The notes below the pieces were generated by a model that made no database searches, was not told the origin of the DNA, and was given only the letters and a program-made list of their open reading frames with translations. Shown here in pieces: positions 58,385-64,000 of a stretch of DNA of 64,000 nucleotides. This DNA is from Thalassospira lucentensis (GTDB lineage Bacteria > Pseudomonadota > Alphaproteobacteria > Rhodospirillales > Thalassospiraceae). The translations under genes were made by a program, and so were the position numbers. Position 1 is the first letter of the stretch. Each line of letters begins with the position of its first letter. The stretch is from the NCBI RefSeq assembly GCF_032921865.1, contig NZ_CP136683.1, positions 102,795 to 166,794 of the forward strand. Direction: 5' to 3'.

Positions 58385-59148
58385 TCCCTGACCTCAAACT
58401 AATTTCAGAAATCAACTGTTATGTACTTGAGCCTGTCCCCGGCGACAGTATCTCCAAATCCGTCGTCGGTGAGGGATGGTTCAGTCCTGATCGTAAGCTT
58501 CATGCGTTGTTTCTGGACCTGCTGTCTGGCAATGCCTTCGTCTGGCGCCGTGAAAATCTGGGCATAACGTACGAGTATCCTTATGGTCGTCAGATCATCC
58601 CGGGCTGGAAACTCCAGATGCCGATCCCTGATTTTCTTGCCGCTGTCAAAGACAGGGGCCCAACCGGTAGCGAGATCGATCACTGGCTGGCAAAGCTTCA
58701 GACATTCAACCCGGGCTGGAGCGTTCAATGCTCGGCACAGCAAGCCAAATGGTCGCTGATCAATCACCTGAAGGGGGACTATCAGGATCGTACCGCGAAA
58801 TGGGTTGAAATCTGTTTCGGGCCTGAAGATGGCGTGGATGTTCGCGAACGTGCCAATCGCTTCATGGAAGAAGCGATTGAGCTGTTTCAGGCTGCGGGCG
58901 GGACTGAAAATGATGTTCGGGAACTTGCAGGTCATGTCTTCAGCAAGCCCGTCGGAGATCCTGAACAGGAGACCGGCGGGGTGTTGCTGACACTCTCGGC
59001 CCTGTCCAATGCCCAGAAAATTGACATGTTGGCGGCGGGCGAGAATGAACTCGATCGCGTGTGGACTATTTTTCCACGCATCCGGGCAAAACATGCCAGT
59101 GCCATAAAAGGTTCTCCTCTGCCGGGCAAATTACCGGAGGAGTCCTGA
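58381..59148 (+). CDS. Protein with C-terminal MazG-like NTP pyrophosphohydrolase domain
   Basis: A 255-residue protein. Residues about 155-245 carry an all-alpha NTP-PPase pattern: RFMEEAIELFQAAGG (E-x3-E metal ligands), DPEQETGGVLLTLSAL, and DRVWTIFPRIRAKHA. The first 140 residues are unassigned. The domain would hydrolyse NTPs or modified nucleotides. It fits with the deoxyribosyltransferase-like gene two places upstream as nucleotide-metabolism cargo. Confidence 0.75.
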   Translation: MIPDLKLISEINCYVLEPVPGDSISKSVVGEGWFSPDRKLHALFLDLLSGNAFVWRRENLGITYEYPYGRQIIPGWKLQMPIPDFLAAVKDRGPTGSEIDHWLAKLQTFNPGWSVQCSAQQAKWSLINHLKGDYQDRTAKWVEICFGPEDGVDVRERANRFMEEAIELFQAAGGTENDVRELAGHVFSKPVGDPEQETGGVLLTLSALSNAQKIDMLAAGENELDRVWTIFPRIRAKHASAIKGSPLPGKLPEES

Positions 59149-59870
59149 TGGCCGTTATTCGCAAATCTCAGCCAGTACCGTCCGAACCAGAAGCGCGTAA
59201 GCTGTCCGAACATGATCTGTTGTGTGAGCTCGGGCGAAAATGGTTATTGCGGGCGCATTCTGCCCGTGGACCGGGCTGTATCGTCGCCTTGCGCGAGATG
59301 AGCACCATTTACGGGGGGGAACGTCCAGACGCCCTTGGGTGGCGCGCAGGCGGACCCTGGGCAGGCTCTTACCTGGTTGAAGTGAAAACCAGCCGATCGG
59401 ATTTTCTGAGCGACCGGAGCAAGCCGTTTCGTCAGACGCCCGAAACAGGTGTCGGAAACTGGCGGTTTTATCTATGTCCAAAAGGGCTGATCTCGATTGA
59501 GGATCTGCCGGAAGGGTGGGGGCTTCTGTGGACCACCAGAAGCGGGCAGATCAAGCCAGTTTGTTTTCCGCATATTGACAGACACTTGCACTGGCAAGAA
59601 CGAGACAAGGCCGTCGATGCCTGTCGATTTACCTGCAATCGCGAACAGGAAATCACGCTGTTTCTGTCAGCACTTCGCTCGGATACAGATCCTCAGGCAG
59701 CACTTGATCAGCGTCGGGAGGCGCGACAGATCGCCGGGGGCATCCAGGCCCTGCTCGATGAGGAGCGCGAAAGACATCAGCACACCAGAAACCGGATGGC
59801 CGAACTGGTTTCACGCAATCTGAAACTGGAAGCTGAACTCGCCACTGTGATGGAGGTGAAACATGACTGA
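59148..59870 (+). CDS. PD-(D/E)XK nuclease-like protein
   Basis: About 240 residues, ATG 59148 behind GGAGG and sharing one base with the preceding stop. The core RPDALGWRAGGPWAGSYLVEVKTSRSDFLSDRSK shows the D...E-V-K motif of PD-(D/E)XK nucleases, preceded by a helical SEHDLLCELGRKWL with a Glu. A coiled C-terminus follows (RNRMAELVSRNLKLEAELATVM). Related small proteins are common on alphaproteobacterial plasmids and prophages. Function unknown. Confidence 0.72.
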   Translation: MAVIRKSQPVPSEPEARKLSEHDLLCELGRKWLLRAHSARGPGCIVALREMSTIYGGERPDALGWRAGGPWAGSYLVEVKTSRSDFLSDRSKPFRQTPETGVGNWRFYLCPKGLISIEDLPEGWGLLWTTRSGQIKPVCFPHIDRHLHWQERDKAVDACRFTCNREQEITLFLSALRSDTDPQAALDQRREARQIAGGIQALLDEERERHQHTRNRMAELVSRNLKLEAELATVMEVKHD

Positions 59871-60321
59871 TCAGACGCCAATCGAACCGGATCAGATGTC
59901 CGCACCATTTTCCGCCAAGATCATTCATCTCGCGGATGTCAGCATTGAGCATGGTCGATCCCGGCGTCAGAGGGGATGCCGGCATCACAATCTGACCTAT
60001 GACATACCGGAACGCAGAATCTGGTGCCGGGCCTGCGAGATGACCATTGAAGGTTTTGATGCCTTCATGGTTCTGGTTCGGAACTATCAGCTGATGATCG
60101 GTGATTATCAGCGCCGGAAAGCCGATCTCGATGATGCCATCAAATGCAATATTCGCCGGATTGCAGCAAGAAATCTGGAAAAGGGCTGGAACAGCCGCCG
60201 GAATGTGCCGGCATGCCCGCATTGTTCGCGTGGTCTCTTGCCTGAAGACTTTGAAAAAGGATCCCGCCTGGTGTCTCTCGACATCGAACGCGCCAAGCGG
60301 AAAAGAGAAAAAGACACATAA
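59863..60321 (+). CDS. Hypothetical zinc-binding protein
   Basis: A 152-residue protein with two candidate zinc sites: CRHHNLTYDIPERRIWCRACE and CPHCSRG. The segment between them is helical (YQRRKADLDDAIKCNIRRIAARNLEKGW) and the tail is basic (ERAKRKREKD). It overlaps the nuclease-like gene by 8 bp. Likely nucleic-acid binding; function unknown. Confidence 0.65.
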   Translation: MTDQTPIEPDQMSAPFSAKIIHLADVSIEHGRSRRQRGCRHHNLTYDIPERRIWCRACEMTIEGFDAFMVLVRNYQLMIGDYQRRKADLDDAIKCNIRRIAARNLEKGWNSRRNVPACPHCSRGLLPEDFEKGSRLVSLDIERAKRKREKDT

Positions 60322-60411
60322 CCGGTTTGGGGGCAGGTCACGGCAGGCGGACCTGTTGCATGTGAAAGCCCCATGGCTTGCCCCTGAAGCTTTAACTGGG
60401 AAGGATTGATC

Positions 60412-61293
60412 ATGGCTGCTGTTCGTTCTTCAGGTGTCGACTGGACACACTATTCCGGCAATGCCTGGATCGGCTGTACGGAGGCCGGACCGGGCTGTTC
60501 CGCATGTTATGCGCGCGCCATGATGGCCGACAGACTTCGGCGGGTGGAATGGGGCCCGGGTAAAGCCCGACTTCAGGTAAAGGGCTTTGCCCAGAAAGTG
60601 CGCAAAGCGAACCGGGAATCCCTGAAGGCTGGTGAGCGCAGGCGCTTCTTTATCAACCCCCATGCGGATCTGTTTGATAATGAAGTGCCCAATAACTGGC
60701 GCCACGAAGTATTTGAGATCATGAAGGCCGCCGGCACACTTGATTTCATTCTGGTGACGAAACGCATTGGCAATGCCGCCAGGATGCTGCCTGATGACTG
60801 GGGGTACGGCTATACGAATGCCTGGCTGATGGCGACAATGGTCAATCAGCGGGAAGTCGATCGCGACATGCCCAAGCTGGAGCGAATTCCGGCGATCGTC
60901 AAAGGGCTGTCAATCGAACCGATCCTCGGCGAAATCGACCTGTCAGCATATCTGCATCTGCTTGACTGGGTGATCATAGGCGGGCAAAGCGCGCAGATCG
61001 GCGGCGCAGCTCCTGTCAAAGCAGAGCATCGCTGGGTGCGTAAACTGATTGATCAGTGCCTTGCTGCAGGTGTTGCCGTCTATTTCAAGCAATGGGGAAC
61101 AGGCGATGGTATCCGCGGCGGCCATCTGATTGATGGTGCGGAAATCCGGCAATTCCCTTTGAGAGGAATCCGCAGATGCCTGGGCTGTGGCTGTCATGAT
61201 CTGCATGCCTGCATCAGTCCGGCCGGAAATTGTCATTGGTCGACCGAAACGCAGTGCAGCGTGTGTCAGATGCGCGCCATGATGGCTGGTTGA
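60412..61293 (+). CDS. Phage Gp37/Gp68-type (DUF5131) protein
   Basis: About 293 residues from ATG 60412 behind GGAAGGA. The N-terminal WTHYSGNAWIGCTEAGPGCSACYARAMM is the family hallmark; its C-x7-C-x2-C cysteines suggest an iron-sulfur or metal site. DFILVTKRIGNAARMLP, SIEPILGEIDL and WVIIGGQSAQ complete the pattern. A cysteine-rich extension (RCLGCGCHDLHACISPAGNCHW) ends the protein. The role of the family is unknown. Confidence 0.85.
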   Translation: MAAVRSSGVDWTHYSGNAWIGCTEAGPGCSACYARAMMADRLRRVEWGPGKARLQVKGFAQKVRKANRESLKAGERRRFFINPHADLFDNEVPNNWRHEVFEIMKAAGTLDFILVTKRIGNAARMLPDDWGYGYTNAWLMATMVNQREVDRDMPKLERIPAIVKGLSIEPILGEIDLSAYLHLLDWVIIGGQSAQIGGAAPVKAEHRWVRKLIDQCLAAGVAVYFKQWGTGDGIRGGHLIDGAEIRQFPLRGIRRCLGCGCHDLHACISPAGNCHWSTETQCSVCQMRAMMAG

Positions 61294-61324
61294 AAATTCA
61301 AGTACTCTTTGAAGGTTTACATTG

Positions 61325-61663
61325 ATGAAATTCGGAAAAGTTCTGCTGATGATATCCGCAATCACCGCTCCAGGCGCTGCCATAAGCCAGACCTGGGAAG
61401 GACAGGAACCGCAAAAGACGGTTCGATCCGAAACCGTCCCGGCTGCCAAGGAAATGCGAAAAAGCGGTACGGATCTATGGGGATTGCTGGCCCAGAACTA
61501 TGAAGTGCGAGGCGTTGTACCATGGAGTACGCCAAGAAGTGCGATGGTTTATCTGTCCCGGACAGATGGGGCGGGCACGCGCTTTGTTTCATGTGTTGTC
61601 GATTACAGCGTCTCTGGTGAACAGCTGTATCAGAAAAACAGCTGCTTCGAGTTTCGTCCGTGA
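61325..61663 (+). CDS. Small exported protein
   Basis: About 112 residues with a signal peptide (MKFGKVLLMISAITAPGAAIS). The mature part has two cysteines (VSCVVDYS, KNSCFEF) that could form a disulfide. It overlaps the relaxase start (GTGA). No family recognised; being coupled to the relaxase, it may be a periplasmic transfer factor. Confidence 0.6.
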   Translation: MKFGKVLLMISAITAPGAAISQTWEGQEPQKTVRSETVPAAKEMRKSGTDLWGLLAQNYEVRGVVPWSTPRSAMVYLSRTDGAGTRFVSCVVDYSVSGEQLYQKNSCFEFRP

Positions 61664-63648
61664 AGATTTCCCTATCGGATCTGTTTGAAGACGACCAGCT
61701 TTTTGGTGCCAGGGTGGGTCGTTTTTCCGATGCGGAAGAACACATGATCCATCGACTTATGACGTCAAATCCTCTGGCGGGGTGGTTTTCGACAGGCAGG
61801 GACCTGAGGGTTCCGGGCTATTATTCCACACGCCCGATATCCCCTGAAGGCAGGGAGACTTTCAGCTTTTCCCATCGCAACGTTATACTCCGAACAAGGC
61901 GGGAGCCAGTCGAGGGCCGGGCATATTGTACGGGCCGGGCACCCAAGGCGGCAGGACTGAAATATGACCGGAACGTCGGTTCCGGAGGGACAAGGGGATG
62001 CTGGTACGCCCCGACAGGCAATGTTCCGGACGGGTTCAGTCCGACCCGACCGGTAGCACTGAGCGTTGGCATGCGCTCCGGGACCGCTTCCTTGCATCAG
62101 GCCTATATCGAGCGGTTCGGAGCCGTTGAAATGAATGCCGGTGTCAGGCTGTCCCTTGGCAATATTCATGAGAATATGGCGATCCGACAGCAATTCTGGA
62201 ACGATGTGGAAGACCGGGAAGGGGCAGGGGGACGCGTTCAGTCACGTCTGATTGCCGATCTCCCCTATGAAGAGGAAGTAGGTCCAGATGGCCGACAGGA
62301 AATCCTGTCGCAGCTAGGAGAAATCTTTAGTGAGGCGGGCCTTCCGTGGCATGGCGTTGTCCACCATCCGGAAAAACATTCGGACCCCCGGAATTATCAC
62401 CTTCATCTGCTCTATCATTCCCGTCCGGTGTCACATTGGACTGATCTGGACGAGCCGGTTTTCCACCCATCTAAAAACCGGGTGATCCATGACAAAAGCT
62501 GGATCAGAACACTGCGTCATCGCTATGCCGATATCGTGAACCGGGTTTTTGAGCAGGCAGGGTTGTCGCGCAGATGGGACCCGCGATCGTATCGTGAAAT
62601 GGGGGTTGCCAAACTTCCTGGCAGACATCTTGGCTCAGCTGCAATGGAGCTGGAACGGAAAGGTGTAGTAACGTCGGCAGGGGCGGAAGCTGCCCGGCGC
62701 GAAATCGCCAGTGAGCTGATGGAACTGCGCAATCAACGGATTGGACGCGGTCAGTATCTGCGGGCCAGACTTGAGGCGGCACGGGATGAATTGCAGCCAC
62801 GCCCTGGAGAAGGTGATCGCGTGCTTCTCGCCAAGGAGCGCCTGGCAAGAGCCGTCGCTGATTTCTCAGGTCAATGGTGGGTTAGGGAAGATCTGCGCGA
62901 AAAGCAGTATCTTCTGGAAAAACGGCGTCATCACTGGTTTGTCAGGCTGAATGCAACAGCCCGTGTTTCGGAATTCGGGAAGGATGCCGATCACGTGCGT
63001 CGTCGCCTGAACCGCATCGGCAATCGGCTTGAGCGTATCTACATTCATGCCGGCAAGCGTAACGGATTGCGTCTTGCTCTGGCCGAGAACCGTTATGCAT
63101 CTGCAAAAGACAATCTCGATTATGAACGCCGGCGTGCCGCATATATGCGGGCACGCTCGGGATTGGCCATCTGGATGTTTCGCCGCGACAGTGACGGCTA
63201 TATGTCTGCAGGTCAGAAAAAGCGGCAGGAAGAAATCATGGCGGAAGAAATCCGCCGAATGGCGGCGCGAGCCAGATGGGAAGCGGAAAATCTGATAGCA
63301 CAACTGACCAGAAACGGCATTGAGGATGCTTCAAAGCGCGTCAGAAAATTTGAAATGTACGGGCAAAAAGAAGTTTCGGCCGATTTGATACATCTGTTTC
63401 TTCCCTATGAGACCTGCCTTTCTAATGTCAAAACCAGAGAAGCAGATCTCAGACATCTGAAACGAAAACCTTCCCGTCCTGCCGAGCTGCAGAACAGACA
63501 GGATAAATCGGAAGAAGCCAGGTTAAGAGAACTGGATCGTGCTGTGCAGGCATTGATGCCTGACTGGCAGAGATTCCAGAAGGAGACCGGAATTGATCTC
63601 CGGTCCATGCAATCTATTCACACGACCCGACATACCGGTTTGCAGTAG
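61660..63648 (+). CDS. MobA/MobL-type relaxase
   Basis: A 662-residue protein starting with GTG inside the preceding stop. The relaxase part spans about residues 130-330: FWNDVEDREGAGGRVQSRLIADLPYE, then HHPEKHSDPRNYHLHLLYHSRPV, the HxDxxNxHxH-type metal site (motif III). The C-terminal half is basic and coiled (RREIASELMELRNQ, RRRLNRIGNRLERIY). It would nick oriT and pilot the strand through the type IV channel. Unusually, about 130 residues precede the recognisable domain and I cannot place the usual N-terminal catalytic Tyr. Confidence 0.8.
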   Translation: MKISLSDLFEDDQLFGARVGRFSDAEEHMIHRLMTSNPLAGWFSTGRDLRVPGYYSTRPISPEGRETFSFSHRNVILRTRREPVEGRAYCTGRAPKAAGLKYDRNVGSGGTRGCWYAPTGNVPDGFSPTRPVALSVGMRSGTASLHQAYIERFGAVEMNAGVRLSLGNIHENMAIRQQFWNDVEDREGAGGRVQSRLIADLPYEEEVGPDGRQEILSQLGEIFSEAGLPWHGVVHHPEKHSDPRNYHLHLLYHSRPVSHWTDLDEPVFHPSKNRVIHDKSWIRTLRHRYADIVNRVFEQAGLSRRWDPRSYREMGVAKLPGRHLGSAAMELERKGVVTSAGAEAARREIASELMELRNQRIGRGQYLRARLEAARDELQPRPGEGDRVLLAKERLARAVADFSGQWWVREDLREKQYLLEKRRHHWFVRLNATARVSEFGKDADHVRRRLNRIGNRLERIYIHAGKRNGLRLALAENRYASAKDNLDYERRRAAYMRARSGLAIWMFRRDSDGYMSAGQKKRQEEIMAEEIRRMAARARWEAENLIAQLTRNGIEDASKRVRKFEMYGQKEVSADLIHLFLPYETCLSNVKTREADLRHLKRKPSRPAELQNRQDKSEEARLRELDRAVQALMPDWQRFQKETGIDLRSMQSIHTTRHTGLQ

Positions 63649-63667
63649 GCCGCCGATCTTTTCCAGA

Positions 63668-64000
63668 TCAGGCCTGACAGATCCGTCCCGCAATCTCATC
63701 AATGGTTGATGCCAGACTTTTCCTGACGACATCCAGGGGAACAGGCATTCTTTTGCCATCGATCTTGACCCCGAGCAGGCGATATACCGGCAGGGTGATA
63801 TCCGGAAAGGGAATGGTGACAAATGTTTCTATCCCGTTGTCCTGTCGCCAGGAGGCAATCCAGTAATGCCCGCTCAGATCCCTGCGGATCACAGGATGCT
63901 TTATCGGTATGACCGTGCTGATGCGCGTCGTGACTTTCCGCTTGTGATACCTGAATAATTCAATCCGGTTTTTGCCTTCGCCTGCGATATGGATCGATGT
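63668..64000 (-). CDS. C-terminal part of an unidentified protein (partial)
   Basis: The frame is open from the window edge (111 codons) and ends at 63668. The visible part is beta-rich and basic (IELFRYHKRKVTTRISTVIPIKHP; SGHYWIASWRQDNGIETFVTIPFPD), then LPVYRLLGVKIDGKRMPVPLDVVRKSL. I recognise no family. It is convergent with the relaxase gene. The start is outside the window. Confidence 0.55.
   Translation of the reverse strand, partial: TSIHIAGEGKNRIELFRYHKRKVTTRISTVIPIKHPVIRRDLSGHYWIASWRQDNGIETFVTIPFPDITLPVYRLLGVKIDGKRMPVPLDVVRKSLASTIDEIAGRICQA

Noticed and set aside
1..64000. CRISPR arrays, guide-RNA-type repeats, tRNA or rRNA genes
   Set aside because: I saw no regularly spaced repeats of suitable length and no cloverleaf or rRNA-like sequence; the Tn7-like element shows no Cas genes.

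Overview
The window looks like part of a conjugative plasmid (or a plasmid-like integrated element) of an alphaproteobacterium. It holds a relaxase, a VirB6/TrbL-type transfer operon, TraK- and TraL-like proteins, a winged-helix replication-initiator candidate, a ParA-like protein and many toxin-antitoxin (TA) pairs. The TRAP transporters, the phthalate genes and the style of the XRE regulators suggest a marine Rhodospirillales such as Thalassospira. That host assignment is inference; there is no rRNA or other marker here.

Layout. Positions 1-5800 are a TA island: FitAB, HipBA, PrlF-YhaV, HigBA and two paralogous small membrane proteins. The hipB/prlF intergenic block is copied almost exactly in front of higBA. 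Positions 5842-29629 are one Tn7-like (TnsA/TnsB) transposon of 23,788 bp. Its ends form 26-bp inverted repeats starting TGT (23 of 26 match), each end has three TnsB-type repeats, and the element is flanked by a perfect 5-bp target duplication, GCTGA. Its own machinery is broken: tnsB stops at an IS3-family element directly after the catalytic Glu, and an OLD-family ATPase/nuclease gene is cut from the other side. The cargo is a complete-looking route from phthalate to protocatechuate: reductase, Rieske dioxygenase, dihydrodiol dehydrogenase and 4,5-dihydroxyphthalate decarboxylase. With it come a second nadC, a ThDP-dependent decarboxylase, an aldehyde dehydrogenase, a TAXI-TRAP transporter, a MarR regulator and a chemoreceptor. 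Four promoter regions share TTAGATATCTAA-like palindromes, probably one regulon.

Positions 29630-43950 contain a replication-initiator candidate, a two-component system, an autotransporter, a lipoprotein hydrolase, recombinase fragments, a truncated TraK/XRE/TraL module, a nucleotidyltransferase gene with two large operator palindromes, a ParA-like protein without Walker lysines, and a DUF433/PIN pair. Positions 43955-51030 carry an acetyltransferase, small envelope proteins, a CoiA-like nuclease, a Fic protein and a SEL1-repeat protein. Positions 51088-54880 are a leftward transfer operon. Positions 54942-63648 are a tightly overlapping rightward operon of phage-like and plasmid genes ending in a MobA/MobL-type relaxase.

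The strongest observations are the transposon boundaries; the duplicated bidirectional TA promoter block, which also supplies a start codon to a new gene; and a 70-residue C-terminal module shared without gaps by the HipA kinase and the Fic protein 46 kb away. That module may be a transfer-related tail.
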